The notes: generated by a model from the sequence alone, not told the origin. Numbered from the stretch's first letter, positions 34,814 to 45,720 are shown. The stretch is 64,000 nt of DNA from Candidatus Gastranaerophilales bacterium (GCA_944325635.1 CALVBD010000006.1:40194-104193), one strand, 5' to 3'. Numbers and translations are program-made.

Positions 34814-35488
34814 TTAGCACCCGCATATTTTTTTATTAATCTGGCAGGCACTGTAGCCTGCATTAAATCCGTTATCTATATTCACAACCGTCATCCCTTC
34901 AGCACAGGAATTCAGCATAGTTAAAAGTGCAGAAAGCCCTTTGAATGATGAACCGTACCCGACAGAGGTCGGAACCGCAATAACAGGAACATCAACCATT
35001 CCTGTAATGATTGAGCCGAGCGCCCCTTCCATTCCTGCAACCGCAATAATCACGTTTGCTTTTTTAATCTCTTCTATATTATCAAAGAGCCTGTGAATTC
35101 CGGCAACGCCTATATCATAATATTTTTTCACGTTACTGCCGTAGAATTCCGCAACATCAGCCGCCTCCTCAGCAACCGGAATATCTCCTGTGCCGCCTGT
35201 ACAGATTGCAACTTCTCCAACCTTTTCAACAGGAGATGTGATAAGTTTCAGCGTTCTCCCTTTTTCGTTATATTCAATATTTTCAAAAACTTTTTTTAAA
35301 TCCTCATACTGCTCTTTAGAAGCTCTAGTCCCGATGACGTTCTGCCCGTCAGCATTAAAGGATTTAAAAATGTCAACCAATTGTTCAGAAGTTTTGCACT
35401 CGCAAAATACAGCCTCTGAATTTCCGCGGCGCCTTACTCTGTCTTTATCCAATTTTGCAAAACCTAAATCCGTGTATTTCTTTTCCAT
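34814..35488 (-). CDS. larB: Nicotinate mononucleotide carboxylase/hydrolase LarB
   Basis: LarB carboxylates nicotinic acid adenine dinucleotide and cleaves it, giving P2CMN, the first step to the nickel-pincer nucleotide. The 224-residue protein has the AIR-carboxylase-like (PurE-like) core AICTGGTGDIPVAEEAADVAEFYG, VGVAGIHRLFD-like residues, VAGMEGALGSIITGMVDVPVIAVPTSVGYGSSFKGLSALLTMLNSCA and NIDNGFNAGY. Length is normal. It starts the lar set, about 30 bases downstream of tatC. Confidence 0.94.
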   Translation of the reverse strand: MEKKYTDLGFAKLDKDRVRRRGNSEAVFCECKTSEQLVDIFKSFNADGQNVIGTRASKEQYEDLKKVFENIEYNEKGRTLKLITSPVEKVGEVAICTGGTGDIPVAEEAADVAEFYGSNVKKYYDIGVAGIHRLFDNIEEIKKANVIIAVAGMEGALGSIITGMVDVPVIAVPTSVGYGSSFKGLSALLTMLNSCAEGMTVVNIDNGFNAGYSACQINKKICGC

Positions 35489-35518
35489 AGTTTTTATTTT
35501 AACCCCTTAGAGTAACTA

Positions 35519-36253
35519 TCAGTCAAGATCTTTTTGTTTATTTTTTTTAGAGCCTTTTGAAAACAGAAGCCCGACTTCAAACAATGCATAAGTTGGAATA
35601 AAGAGTATAATCTGGCTCAATACATCAGGAGGCGTCAAAATCGCCGCAATAATAAGCAGCCCGACAATGACGTAAGGTCTTTTATCCGCAATTGTCTCGT
35701 AATCAACTATTTTCCACTTTATCAGTGAATGCGTAATCAAAGGCATCTGAAACATTAGCCCGAATACAACAGCAAGCCATAACGACAAATTCACAACATT
35801 TGAAATTCCGAATACCGCCTGAATATTATCTGTTGCAAAACTAAGCCCGAAATTTATCACAAGAGGAAGCATTACAAAAAGACAGAATAACACCCCGAGA
35901 ATAAATAAAGAACTCGACAGCAGAACTATTGATTTTATAAATTTTCTTTCATGTTCATAGAGTGCAGGAAGAATAAAATCCCATATTTTCTTTGCCATAT
36001 AAGGAAAACAAATGAGAATATCAAGAACAAGCGCCACCTTTATCTGCAAAAGGAAAACTTCTGCCGGTGAAAAATAATTGAATTTTACATCATGGTTTCC
36101 GACTAAAATTTTTATCAAAAAATTCAAAGCTTTCGGTGCCGCAAAAAGTGCAAACGGTAATACAACACCAAGAGAAATAAAACACTTTAATAAAGTTTCT
36201 CTGAGCGCCTCCAGATGCGAAATTAAACTTTCATTATCCTGTGTCTCTGGCAT
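35519..36253 (-). CDS. tatC: Twin-arginine translocase subunit TatC
   Basis: TatC is the receptor for twin-arginine signal peptides on folded proteins. The 244-residue protein has six membrane helices and the conserved start ESLISHLEALRETLLKCF. The loop motif NYFSPAEVFLLQIKVALVLDILICFPYMAKKIWDFILPALYEHERKF and the C-terminal RPYVIVGLLIIAAILTPPDVLSQIILFIP complete it. It follows tatA by two bases. The neighbouring upstream genes encode two proteins with RREFI twin-arginine motifs that are plausible substrates. Confidence 0.96.
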   Translation of the reverse strand: MPETQDNESLISHLEALRETLLKCFISLGVVLPFALFAAPKALNFLIKILVGNHDVKFNYFSPAEVFLLQIKVALVLDILICFPYMAKKIWDFILPALYEHERKFIKSIVLLSSSLFILGVLFCLFVMLPLVINFGLSFATDNIQAVFGISNVVNLSLWLAVVFGLMFQMPLITHSLIKWKIVDYETIADKRPYVIVGLLIIAAILTPPDVLSQIILFIPTYALFEVGLLFSKGSKKNKQKDLD

Positions 36254-36255
36254 TT

Positions 36256-36489
36256 TTATACTTGCGGAGTGTTTACATCATCTTTCAATTTGTATTCTTC
36301 AGGTTTTTCTTCCGATTCTGCTATGGAATTTTTTAATTCTTCAGTTTCTTTTTTTATGGCATCTTTTGCCTTCTTAAATTCGTAAGAAGCTCTGCCTAAA
36401 GATCTGGCAAGTTCCGGGATTCTCTTTCCGCCGAATAAAAGCAGGATTACAACTAAGATTAAAGTAATTTCTGTTATTCCTAATGACAT
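36256..36489 (-). CDS. tatA: Twin-arginine translocase subunit TatA/TatB
   Basis: The 77-residue protein has one membrane helix and the amphipathic helix typical of Tat[44 protein letters not shown]. An acidic, hydrophilic tail follows. No second TatA-family gene is next to it, so it may serve both TatA and TatB roles, as in minimal TatAC systems. It lies just before tatC, and 31 bases downstream of the polyferredoxin gene. Confidence 0.94.
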   Translation of the reverse strand: MSLGITEITLILVVILLLFGGKRIPELARSLGRASYEFKKAKDAIKKETEELKNSIAESEEKPEEYKLKDDVNTPQV

Positions 36490-36520
36490 TAAATTTCTCC
36501 TTTTTTATATTTTTATTTTA

Positions 36521-37801
36521 TTATATCACCACTTGTTCATTTACGGCAAAAATTTCTATTGCATCGAATTTGCATGCGTGCTTACATTTTCCGCAGCCGA
36601 TACATTTAGAACCGTCGACAACGGCAGGCTGACCGTCTTTTTTGCTTATGGCGCCTGTCGGACATTCAAAAACACAGACGCCGCAGCTGTTGCATTTCTC
36701 TTGTTTAACCATAGCCATCGCAATACGTGTTTTTTGTTTTTCTTCAATCGAAATTTTCTTTATTGCACCCGACGGGCAGACCTTTGAACACTCATTGCAA
36801 TCGTACTTGCAAAAACCTTCGCCTTTTGAATAATCAATATGTACGGCTGGAAAATTTTCATTCGATTTTACTAAAATTTTGTTCGGACAATTTTCAATAC
36901 AGATGTTACAATTCAGACATTTATTTGCCATTCTCTGTGTATTAAGTGCACCCGGTGGCACAATAATATCTCTGATTTTTTTCGCAAATTTATCTCCTAT
37001 CTCAATCCCTGCTTTCACAGCCCCGCCGAGAACAGCAAGCGCTGCCGCCGCCCAGATAAATTCTCGTCTTTTTATATTGAATTTTACCTCTTTTTTCGGC
37101 TTAATCCCGAATTCAACGGCACCGCCGCGGCATACTGAAATACACTTGAGGCATTTGACACAGGTTTCATTGTCAACTGATTTTTCTTTACTGTCAATAC
37201 AGCCGGAAGGACACGAATGTGCGCAGCCCCCGCACTCAACGCATTTATTTTTATCAATATAAATTTTACACAGCGAAATTTTTGAAATTAATCCTAGAAC
37301 AGCACCCACAGGACAAATATTCGTACAGAAAAATCTGTTTTTAAAAAACACAAGCGCAAGCACAGCGAGTGTAAAAATTATCCCGAAAATTGAAATGCTT
37401 ATTGTAGAACCGAACACTGTATAAGGGTCAATATAACGGATTAAAAGCGCGCTCCCGCCGATTAGACCACCAAATGTCAGCGCCGCAATTATATATTTAA
37501 ATTTAAAATTTTTCTGCGGAAGGCTTTTGCGTCTGAACAGCAGAGCCGCAAATTCCTGCAAAATTCCAAAAGGACAAATTATGGAACAGTAAAATCTTCC
37601 GAACAAAAACGTTAAAAGAACAACTCCAAGTAAAAGCCCGAGCGCAATCAAAGAATAATCAAAAATTACCCTCTGCAGCAATGCCGTGAATTGCAAATCT
37701 AAAAATTTTACGGGATAAAATATGCCGCTAATAGCAAGAATTGCCAGCACGCCGACAATCCCTGCAATTACTAGCCTTATAGTGTAAGAATGTTTTTTCA
37801 T
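36521..37801 (-). CDS. Membrane polyferredoxin, NapH-NapG-like fusion with an internal twin-arginine motif
   Basis: Residues 1-~180 are polytopic and NapH-like, with two C-x3-CP motifs (FYCSIICPFG, ~71-79; FFCTNICPVG, ~158-166). A first ferredoxin pair follows (CVECGGCAHSCPSGC; CVKCLKCISVC, ~187-224). At 244-249 there is KRREFI followed by a hydrophobic run (WAAAALAVLGGAVKAG), the form of a Tat signal, then a second NapG-like ferredoxin block with four more cluster motifs (~295-410). It should carry electrons across or along the membrane. It sits three bases after the aldo/keto reductase gene and just before tatAC. The donor and acceptor are unknown. Confidence 0.86.
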   Translation of the reverse strand: MKKHSYTIRLVIAGIVGVLAILAISGIFYPVKFLDLQFTALLQRVIFDYSLIALGLLLGVVLLTFLFGRFYCSIICPFGILQEFAALLFRRKSLPQKNFKFKYIIAALTFGGLIGGSALLIRYIDPYTVFGSTISISIFGIIFTLAVLALVFFKNRFFCTNICPVGAVLGLISKISLCKIYIDKNKCVECGGCAHSCPSGCIDSKEKSVDNETCVKCLKCISVCRGGAVEFGIKPKKEVKFNIKRREFIWAAAALAVLGGAVKAGIEIGDKFAKKIRDIIVPPGALNTQRMANKCLNCNICIENCPNKILVKSNENFPAVHIDYSKGEGFCKYDCNECSKVCPSGAIKKISIEEKQKTRIAMAMVKQEKCNSCGVCVFECPTGAISKKDGQPAVVDGSKCIGCGKCKHACKFDAIEIFAVNEQVVI

Positions 37802-37803
37802 TT

Positions 37804-39030
37804 TTAACTTGCCTTAATTTTCTTATATTCATCTGCGATTTTTGTAAGCAGCGCAGGTATATCCAGATTCTGAGGGCAATTTTTACTGCACAAACCGCAT
37901 TTTATGCAGGCATCAGGCTGTTCCGCCTCAGAAAGGGTATCATAGTACATTGTAAAAGACATTTTGCTTTTCGAAACTTTATACTGATTATAAAGCGCAA
38001 AAGCAGCAGGAATATTTATCCCGCGCGGGCAAACCTCCATACAGTATTTGCAGGCAGTACAATTGATTTCTCCCTGAGATTGTATAATTTTTGAAATCTC
38101 ATCAGCAACCTTTATTTCATCTTCCGTCATTTCTTTATAATCAATAAAGGTCTGAATATTTTCCTTAACCTGCTGTAAATTACTCATACCGCTCAATACA
38201 GTTACAACATTTTTTCTGCTCGCCGCCCACCTGAGCCCGAATGACGCAGGTGTTGTATCAGGATAATGTTCTTTGAGTTTTGCAAGCGCCTTATCGCTTA
38301 AATTAACAAGACCGCCGCCACGCAAAGGTTCCATTACAATTACAGGAATTCCTTCCGCCTGAACTATATCGTACTGCTCTTTTGCTTTCACAACATCCCA
38401 GTCAAGATAATTTATCTGTAACTGCGCAAAATCCCACTTGTGTTCTTTTACAACTTCACGCAAAATATCAGGGGTTCCGTGAAAAGAAAATCCAAGATAT
38501 TTTATCTTGCCTTCTTTTTTCAATTTTACAAGTTCGTCATACATAGCAACATTTCTGTATGTATCAACCGTATTTTTATTAATATTGTGACACATATAAA
38601 AATCAAAATATTCAACCTGACATTTTTTAAGCTGTTCATCAAAAATTTCCCTTACATCTTCGCGGGTTTTCATCTTATAAATAGGGCTTTTGTCAGCAAG
38701 AATAAAATCTTCCCTTTTATATCTTTTCAAAGATTTACCGATAGCAAGTTCAGATTTTGAATCAACATACATATAAGCTGTATCAAAATAATTTGCGCCG
38801 TGCTCCATACAATAATCGACCATTCTGTCGAGTTCCTGCTGGTCAATCTCATCGTTTCTCATCGGCAGCCTCATACACCCAAGGGCTAAAAGCGGGACTT
38901 CTATATCTCTGTATTTTCTTTTAGCAACCTGATTTTCCGATTTAATAAGTTTTTTCTCACCGCAACCCGAAAGTAATGCTGTACCGCCGATTGCAATAGC
39001 GGAATTTATAATAAATTCACGTCGTTTCAT
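37804..39030 (-). CDS. Exported aldo/keto reductase-like protein with C-terminal ferredoxin domain
   Basis: The N-terminus MKRREFIINSAIAIGGTALLSGCG is a twin-arginine signal with a lipobox-like LSGC, so the protein is probably exported by Tat and perhaps lipid-anchored. Residues ~45-330 form an aldo/keto reductase barrel (LALGCMRLPMR, ANYFDTAYMYVDSKSELAIGKSL, FDFYMCHN). The last ~90 residues carry CTACKYCMEVCPRG and CIKCGLCSKNCPQNLDIP, two 4Fe-4S motifs (COG1453-like). The 408-residue length fits that family. It begins the operon leading to the polyferredoxin, tatAC and the lar genes. The substrate is unknown. Confidence 0.88.
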   Translation of the reverse strand: MKRREFIINSAIAIGGTALLSGCGEKKLIKSENQVAKRKYRDIEVPLLALGCMRLPMRNDEIDQQELDRMVDYCMEHGANYFDTAYMYVDSKSELAIGKSLKRYKREDFILADKSPIYKMKTREDVREIFDEQLKKCQVEYFDFYMCHNINKNTVDTYRNVAMYDELVKLKKEGKIKYLGFSFHGTPDILREVVKEHKWDFAQLQINYLDWDVVKAKEQYDIVQAEGIPVIVMEPLRGGGLVNLSDKALAKLKEHYPDTTPASFGLRWAASRKNVVTVLSGMSNLQQVKENIQTFIDYKEMTEDEIKVADEISKIIQSQGEINCTACKYCMEVCPRGINIPAAFALYNQYKVSKSKMSFTMYYDTLSEAEQPDACIKCGLCSKNCPQNLDIPALLTKIADEYKKIKAS

Positions 39031-39094
39031 TGTTAACTCTCCAAAATTTATCCTAACAATATTATATTACAACCTGATAGCTGCTATCAGTCAA

Positions 39095-39722
39095 GAGGGT
39101 AAATAATAGAGAATAGTGAAGCGTGAGTAGTGAATAGTTCAATTAAAATAAGCAGTCACTTCTCTCCTCACTTAATTACACTCACCCGCCCTGCAGACCC
39201 ACTTTCCCAAAAGGAGGTGTCTGTTAACTTTTCATTACTCACCTCCTCGAAATCAAAGATTTCGGATTGTCGGTTGGGCATACCTGCCCAACAATAATTC
39301 CGAAATCACATTGTCGTTGCACGGTTATGCGATTCCGAATACTCGCAACATCTCCCCCTCACCCTTCCCCTCTCCCGTAGGGAGAGGGATGAAGAAAACT
39401 CTTCACCGTTTCAATTTCTTATGCTGAACCCTTCACTCGTCATTTAACTACCATCACCCGCCCTACGGACACCCTCTTCCCTTGAGGGAGGGGATGAAAA
39501 TACTTTCCGTCTTGTAAAAGGTGGTAAACACATATACCTTGACCTCTCGGCATTAACATTTACTCATCACGCTTATCCCCCTCACCCGTCCTACGGACAC
39601 CCTCTCCCGCCTTGGGGAGAGGGATTTAAAAGACACTCCTTCCACCTTTCAACCGTTTAACCTTTCAACTACTTTATATTGAACTACTCACTATTCACTC
39701 CTCACACTTCACTTAATAATAC
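39095..39722. repeat. About 630 bases of intergenic repeat mosaic, no gene
   Basis: No coding sequence is supported. I see a GTTGGGCATACCTGCCCAAC palindrome (39273-39292) and several CCCTCACCC-type elements. Those elements are near 39174-39205, 39354-39388 (CTCTCCCGTAGGGAGAGGG), 39466-39497 and 39588-39632 (with CCGTCCTACGGACACC). TTCACTCCTCACACTTCACTT-like runs occur at ~39110-39140 and 39680-39716, and a TTATGCTGAACCCTTCACTC unit at ~39418-39440 matches one near 2276. The repeats are not regularly spaced, so this is not a CRISPR array. Confidence 0.75.
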
Positions 39723-39733
39723 CCAATTGCGTA

Positions 39734-41263
39734 TTACAGTTCTATGTCGGTTTCTTTTATAGGAGCACCAATTACTCGTTCCAATTCCGCAGCGTTTATA
39801 TTGTAGTTTAAGACGTTAGAATAATAATCCAGCTGAGCATTTAGGTATGTGTTTTCAGCGTCTTTAAATTCTATTGCATCGCCTAAGCCGACCTGATATC
39901 TTCTGAATGCCTGATATTGACGTTCCTTTGCCTGCTGGAGAGCAAGTTTTGAAACACCTATACTGTCATGGGAGTTCATTAGATTTATATAGGCACTTTT
40001 TACTTCCAGATAAACATTCTGACGCTGCTGTTCGTAATCCGCTACAGCTTTTCTGTAAGTCGCAGTCGCCTCATCAACCTGTTTTTTCAGTAACATCAGG
40101 TTCAAGGCTGTATAATTCAGCTGAACCCCGAACTGATAGCCGTAATCGCTGTCAATCTGGCGTCCGCCCTGATTGTATGAACCAAATGCGCTGATGTCAG
40201 GTGTAAAAGCACGTTTTGAACTTCTGACATTCATTTCAGCAGCGCTAACCTGTTTTTTTGCGGAAAGAAGCGCAGGTCGCGAGGCTTCCGCGGTTTCCAG
40301 CAGGTTCTGGAAGTTTACGTCATAAGCTTTTGTGTTTAATTTATCTTTTAAAATTACTCCCTCAAGTTCCGGAATACCAACTGCGTTTGCAAGTTCTGCA
40401 GCCGCAAGTTCTAGTGTATTTTTCGCTTTGATTAAGTTAACCTTTGCGTTCCCGAGGTTGTATTCCGCTGTCGTGACATCAATTTTCGCCTTTTTCCCGA
40501 TATGGTAATGAGCTGATGCCTGCTTCAACTGCAGTTCGAAATCCTTTACGGTATCTTCATACACGGTCTTTTGAATTTCTGCAAAAAGTAGATTATAGTA
40601 TGCAACTTTTACGTTATAAATTACAAGTTCGATACTTGTTTCAGCATCATATCTTGATGATTCAAAATTCCGTTTTGCCATATCAGCAGCGGCTTTTGTT
40701 TTTCCGAAATCAAACAGAAGCATATCCGCGGAAATCGTCGGCATATAATACATGTTATAACGCTGGTTCATTGCACGCATATAGGAACTGTTCATTGTCA
40801 TAAACATATCGTTTCTGGAATAGTTAACACCTGCACTCAGGGTCGGGAAGTAGTTTGACCACGCCTGACCTATACGGGATTTAAAAATTTCGGAATTACT
40901 AATCGCTGACATAATTGTCGGGTTATGGGTGATTGCAAGTTTTATGCAGTCACTCAGGGTAACTTCGCCGTTCATATCAGCGTATTCAATCTTACTGTTA
41001 ATCACGGGGAATTTAGTTTCATACATGCCTTCCGCTTCTTTGGAAGTCGCTTTTTTGCTTTTGGCATTTTCGGCGTTTTTACGTTTTTCTCGCTTCAGGT
41101 TAACTTTCTTTTTCTTTTCCGGCTTAACAATTTCTATCTTCTCCGGCTTTTTGGCAATATTTGTTGTATCAACAGCTTTTGTCTCAGTATTCTTTGCGAA
41201 CGCCAAGTTTCCTGTTAACGTCAAAACCGAACATATTAATAATACATTGAGAACCTTTTTCAT
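39734..41263 (-). CDS. TolC-family outer membrane efflux protein
   Basis: The 509-residue protein has a Sec signal peptide ([23 protein letters not shown]), a Lys/Glu-rich linker (~25-75), then two OEP repeats typical of Tol[47 protein letters not shown] opens the first and [39 protein letters not shown] the second. It would form the trimeric outer-membrane channel for the RND pump. Its start overlaps the pump gene's stop (ATGA). The lysine-rich linker is longer than usual. Confidence 0.92.
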   Translation of the reverse strand: MKKVLNVLLICSVLTLTGNLAFAKNTETKAVDTTNIAKKPEKIEIVKPEKKKKVNLKREKRKNAENAKSKKATSKEAEGMYETKFPVINSKIEYADMNGEVTLSDCIKLAITHNPTIMSAISNSEIFKSRIGQAWSNYFPTLSAGVNYSRNDMFMTMNSSYMRAMNQRYNMYYMPTISADMLLFDFGKTKAAADMAKRNFESSRYDAETSIELVIYNVKVAYYNLLFAEIQKTVYEDTVKDFELQLKQASAHYHIGKKAKIDVTTAEYNLGNAKVNLIKAKNTLELAAAELANAVGIPELEGVILKDKLNTKAYDVNFQNLLETAEASRPALLSAKKQVSAAEMNVRSSKRAFTPDISAFGSYNQGGRQIDSDYGYQFGVQLNYTALNLMLLKKQVDEATATYRKAVADYEQQRQNVYLEVKSAYINLMNSHDSIGVSKLALQQAKERQYQAFRRYQVGLGDAIEFKDAENTYLNAQLDYYSNVLNYNINAAELERVIGAPIKETDIEL

Positions 41264-44200
41264 TTTACCGAAATCTCCAAATCTTTTTCCGTAATTTCTT
41301 TTTTAGGGAACAGGTCAACAAATTCCTGAACTATTACATAGAATGCCGGCGTAAGAACCGCGCCTAAAGTTGCGGCTGCAATCATACCGCCGAATACCGT
41401 AGACCCGACAGAAATTCTTGAATTTGCGCCGGCGCCTGTTGCGAATAGCATCGGCATTACACCTAAGATAAATGCCATTTCCGTCATCATAATAGCTCTG
41501 AATCTTAATTTTGCAGCTTTAATTGCCGCATCTTTAACGGAAAGTCCGTGTTTTTCGTGCTCTTCTTTCGCAAATTCAACAATCAGGATTGACTGTTTTG
41601 CTGCAAGACCGACAAGCGTAATCATACCGACCTGCGAATAAATATCAAATGACTGGTTAATCATCATCTGGAATATCAAGGCACCCAATGCCGCAATCGG
41701 GGAAATTAACAATACTGCAATCGGGATTGTGTAACTTTCATACAATGCGACAAGGAAGAGGTATACAAACACAAGCGCCATACCTACAATCATTGCGGTC
41801 TGCCCCGAGGCTTCTCTTTCCTGAGCGGAAGTACCTGACCAGTCGAAGGTTATATCAGACGGCAGTACACTCTTTGCGACTTCTTCCATTGCATTCATAG
41901 CATCGCCTGAGCTTTTCCCAGGTGCCTGCTGACCTTGAATTTGTACTGATTTATACTGGTTGTATCTTGAAATTGATGCCGTACCTACGGTCTGTTTCAG
42001 TTTTACGATTGATAATATCGGAACCATTACCCCGTTTTTATTTTTTACATATATTCCTGATAAATCACTCGCTTTATTTCTGAAATTACTTTCAGCCTGC
42101 ATTTGAACCTTAAATACACGGTCATATTTATTAAAGTCGTTTACGTAATAAGTACCGAGCATTGAGGTGAGGGTTGAGTATAACTCCTGCAAATCAACAT
42201 TCTGCGCAAGCGCTTTATCATAATCAATATCAACTATATACTGAGGAACATTTGCCTGAAATGATGTATACACGCTCGATAATGACGGATTCTGGTTTGC
42301 GGCGGCAACGAGTTTGTTTGCCCAGCTTTCCAGATCCTGTGCTGTGTATTCGCCCTGCGAAAGCATTTGGAATTCAAACCCGCCCATCATACTCATACCG
42401 TTAATTGCCGGCGGTGAAAATGACATAATAGATGCTTCTTTTGTATTTGCGGCAACCGCCCTTACTTTATTCAATATCGCAACGTGCGACAAATTCGTTT
42501 CTTTACCCTGTAATTTATATTTAATCCATTTTACAGGATTCATTTTTCTTGCTGCATAATCATCAAGCTGTATAATTACGGTAGATTGGTTTGTGGCACC
42601 GTCACCGCCAAATACAGTCAATTTTTCAGGGTTAACCCCAGGGATATCTTTTATCTGTTCGGTGAATCTTCTTGAAACTTCTTCTGTTCTGGATAATGAT
42701 GCCCCGTCTGGAAGAGTTATTGTCGCAAGCAGAACACCTTGATCTTCATCCGGAATAAACCCTGTTGAAATTGTTTTAAATGACAAAAGTGTCAGCGCAA
42801 GAACTGCAACATAAAATATTGCAACAAGCTTTTTGTTATAAACAAATTTAGTTACATATTCAATATAAAAATCTTCAAGTTTCGCAAACATATCATTGAA
42901 TTTATGAACCCAGACTGCAGTACGTTTGCCTATTCTTGCTTTTATTCTGTCTACTAATTCAAGCCACGGATATTTTGAATAATCATGGTGCTTTTGCTCT
43001 CCTTTATGACCGAAGAAATGCGAACACATAGCAGGGGAAAGCGTGAGCGCACAGATTGCTGAAATTGCGATTGAAACCGCAATACATACGGCAAACTGCT
43101 TATACATAACACCCGTCATGCCTGTCATAAAGATAATCGGAACAAATACCGCCATCAAAACAAGTGCCATTGCAACAAGGGCAAAACCTACCTCCTGCAT
43201 TGTCAATTGAGTTGCAATAATCGGAGATTTGCCTTCTTCAATGTGCCTGTTTACGTTTTCGATTACAACGATAGCGTCATCAACTACAACCCCGACTGCA
43301 AGTACCAGCGCAAAAAGTGACAACAGGTTAATCGTCATTCCCATTGCCTTAAGTGCAAAGAACGTGCCTATCAACGACACCGGAATTGTGACACAAGGAA
43401 CAAGTGTTGCCATTCCGTCGCCTAAGAACAGGTAAATAATTATAACAACGATTAATGCGGTCAAAAGGATTGTAAATTCAACCTCTTTCATGGATTCGTG
43501 GATAAAGTCCGCATCATCTTTTACGTATAAAATTTTAATACCGTTTGTCATACGGTCGTTTAATTCGTTTACCTTCGCTTTAACTGCTTTTGAAAGGTTA
43601 ATAATGTTCGCGTCAGGCAATTGCGAAATTACAACAACCGCGGAAGGTTTGCCGTTAACAAGACCTAAGTTTGAATAAGATTCCGCACCGAGTTCAACCC
43701 TTGCAATATCTTTGATTTTAACGTTAGTTCCGTCCATATTTGAACGGATAATTATATTTTCAAATTCTTTAACGTCTGAAAGTCTACCCGGAGTTTTTAA
43801 AGTCATCTGGAGTGCCTGCTTTTCATCCGTCGGTAATTGTCCCAGGGCACCTGTTGCAACCTGTGTGTTCTGGTTTTTAATAGCCGCCTGAACTTCGCTT
43901 GTTGAAATATTCAAACCAGCCATCTTTTCAGGGTCAAGCCAAATTCTCATAGAATAATTGCCGCCGCCGAATACCATTACATCAGCAACTCCCTCAACAC
44001 GTTTCAATTCATCTTTAATATATATTGAACCGTAATTTGTCAAATCCAATTGAGTCCAGTCGCCGGATTCAGGATAAAGTGTCAAAATAATAGCACCTGA
44101 GCCTGATGAACGGCTTATCGCAGTAACACCCGTTCTTTGAACATCTTCAGGCAACTGTGACTGAACACGCTGGATAAGGTTCTGGACATTCATAAGGTTA

Positions 44201-44526
44201 ATGTTTTTATCTGTACCAACCTTAAAATAAAGGGTTAAAGTATAACTGCCATCTGTTGAAGTTGAGGTCATATAGGTCATATTTTCAACACCGTTGAGCT
44301 TGTTTTCAAGAACTGTCGCAACGGTGGATTCAATAACCTCGGCACTCGCACCCTGATAGTTAGCAGATACCCTGACCTGCGGAGGGGTTACTTCAGGATA
44401 ACTTTCCTGCTTCAAACTCAACAGAGAAATCAACCCTAAAATCACTATACACAATGATATTACAAGTGCAAATCTCGGTTTTCTTATAAAAAAGAACAGT
44501 TTTTCTTTGTCAAATATTTGTTTCAT
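41260..44526 (-). CDS. RND-family efflux permease (AcrB/HAE1 type)
   Basis: The 1088-residue inner-membrane antiporter expels drugs or other amphiphiles using the proton gradient. It has the two-fold AcrB layout: first helix [48 protein letters not shown], then [60 protein letters not shown]. The DD pair is in helix 4. The second half repeats with [32 protein letters not shown] and [21 protein letters not shown]. The substrate is not predictable. The order in the operon is adaptor, pump, TolC. Confidence 0.96.
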   Translation of the reverse strand: MKQIFDKEKLFFFIRKPRFALVISLCIVILGLISLLSLKQESYPEVTPPQVRVSANYQGASAEVIESTVATVLENKLNGVENMTYMTSTSTDGSYTLTLYFKVGTDKNINLMNVQNLIQRVQSQLPEDVQRTGVTAISRSSGSGAIILTLYPESGDWTQLDLTNYGSIYIKDELKRVEGVADVMVFGGGNYSMRIWLDPEKMAGLNISTSEVQAAIKNQNTQVATGALGQLPTDEKQALQMTLKTPGRLSDVKEFENIIIRSNMDGTNVKIKDIARVELGAESYSNLGLVNGKPSAVVVISQLPDANIINLSKAVKAKVNELNDRMTNGIKILYVKDDADFIHESMKEVEFTILLTALIVVIIIYLFLGDGMATLVPCVTIPVSLIGTFFALKAMGMTINLLSLFALVLAVGVVVDDAIVVIENVNRHIEEGKSPIIATQLTMQEVGFALVAMALVLMAVFVPIIFMTGMTGVMYKQFAVCIAVSIAISAICALTLSPAMCSHFFGHKGEQKHHDYSKYPWLELVDRIKARIGKRTAVWVHKFNDMFAKLEDFYIEYVTKFVYNKKLVAIFYVAVLALTLLSFKTISTGFIPDEDQGVLLATITLPDGASLSRTEEVSRRFTEQIKDIPGVNPEKLTVFGGDGATNQSTVIIQLDDYAARKMNPVKWIKYKLQGKETNLSHVAILNKVRAVAANTKEASIMSFSPPAINGMSMMGGFEFQMLSQGEYTAQDLESWANKLVAAANQNPSLSSVYTSFQANVPQYIVDIDYDKALAQNVDLQELYSTLTSMLGTYYVNDFNKYDRVFKVQMQAESNFRNKASDLSGIYVKNKNGVMVPILSIVKLKQTVGTASISRYNQYKSVQIQGQQAPGKSSGDAMNAMEEVAKSVLPSDITFDWSGTSAQEREASGQTAMIVGMALVFVYLFLVALYESYTIPIAVLLISPIAALGALIFQMMINQSFDIYSQVGMITLVGLAAKQSILIVEFAKEEHEKHGLSVKDAAIKAAKLRFRAIMMTEMAFILGVMPMLFATGAGANSRISVGSTVFGGMIAAATLGAVLTPAFYVIVQEFVDLFPKKEITEKDLEISVK

Positions 44527-44541
44527 TAACCTTTACCTGTA

Positions 44542-45720
44542 CTATTTTTCCGCTTTTGTCTCTGCAGGTTGAGCCGCAGTTTTTTCTGTATCGTTAACTA
44601 TTTTAAGCTTCTGACCTTCTGCCGAAATATTCTGGATACCCGAAACCACAATTACATCAGAAAGTGTAAGCCCGCTATCTACAACCCAGTTGTTATTAAT
44701 ATTGTCGCTTACCTTAATATTTTTTCTGACGGCCTTATTATCTTCCACAGCCCATACATAATATCCGCTCATTGCATCCCCCTTTGTGCAGGACTGCGGT
44801 ATTGTTATATAATTAACTTTTTCAGGCGCTGTTAATTGAACTTTCATATAAGCACCCGGAACAAGCCACATTTTTGAATTGTCAAAGGTTGCTCTCATAT
44901 ATACAGAACCTGAATCTTTATCAATTTTGTTATCTACAAAGTTAACTTTGCCGATTTTGTCATACCAGTTGCCGGCGCTGAACTGTACTTTTACTTCAAC
45001 GTCTTTATATCTGTCGCTTGCCTTGAGAAGTTTCACAAAATCATCGTTTTTTAGACTGAATGTTACATAAACAGGATTAACGCTTGAAATATTAACAAGC
45101 CCGCCGGAGGTTGCAGTTACGTAGTTGCCTTCCGTAATATTAACTTTACCAATTCTTCCGTCTATTGGAGATTTTATAGAGGTATAACCAAGATTTACTT
45201 TCGCAAGTTCAAGCTGCTGTCTTGCCGCATCAAGAAGTGCTTTATTCTGGTTTCTTGTTGCAAGACTCTGGTCTACATCAGATCTGCTTATCAAATCTTC
45301 TTTTATAAGAGCGTTGGCTCTGTTTAATTCTTGCTGCGCATTTTTCAGTAATGCCTGATACTGGTTAACGTTTGCCGCCGCGTTGTTTACATCAATCTGA
45401 TATTCTCTCGGATCTATCTGGAAAAGAAGCTGACCCTTTTTGACGAAATCGCCTTCCTTAAAATATTTTTTTATCAAAAACCCGGGAACTCTTGCTACAA
45501 GGTCTACGGAATACTGTGCCTCAACCCTGCCGGTTGCTTCTGCGGAGACATTCACGGATTCCAGATGAGGATTAGCAACCTCAACTTCCTTCGGCATTCT
45601 CATAGCCTGCTGCTGAATTAAACCTGTTATAAATACAGATGTTTTGTTATAAATAATAGGCACAATAATAATTAATAAAACGACAATTGCCCATTGTTTC
45701 CTGGTCAAACTAATCTTCAT
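44542..45720 (-). CDS. RND efflux periplasmic adaptor (AcrA/MexA type)
   Basis: The 392-residue membrane-fusion protein has an N-terminal helix (KQWAIVVLLIIIVPIIYNK) and a lipoyl-like half (EATGRVEAQYSVDLVARVPGFLIKKYFKEGDFVKKGQLLFQIDPREYQ). A coiled-coil hairpin (~115-185) precedes the second lipoyl half, GYTSIKSPIDGRIGKVNITEGNYV. I chose ATG at 45720 because GGAG lies six bases upstream; an in-frame TTG at 45732 includes that site. First gene of the three-gene efflux operon, 15 bases before the pump. No adjacent regulator is visible. Confidence 0.94.
   Translation of the reverse strand: MKISLTRKQWAIVVLLIIIVPIIYNKTSVFITGLIQQQAMRMPKEVEVANPHLESVNVSAEATGRVEAQYSVDLVARVPGFLIKKYFKEGDFVKKGQLLFQIDPREYQIDVNNAAANVNQYQALLKNAQQELNRANALIKEDLISRSDVDQSLATRNQNKALLDAARQQLELAKVNLGYTSIKSPIDGRIGKVNITEGNYVTATSGGLVNISSVNPVYVTFSLKNDDFVKLLKASDRYKDVEVKVQFSAGNWYDKIGKVNFVDNKIDKDSGSVYMRATFDNSKMWLVPGAYMKVQLTAPEKVNYITIPQSCTKGDAMSGYYVWAVEDNKAVRKNIKVSDNINNNWVVDSGLTLSDVIVVSGIQNISAEGQKLKIVNDTEKTAAQPAETKAEK

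Noticed and set aside
39095..39722. CRISPR array in the repeat-rich gap
   Set aside because: Repeats differ in length and orientation and have no constant spacing; no cas genes are nearby.
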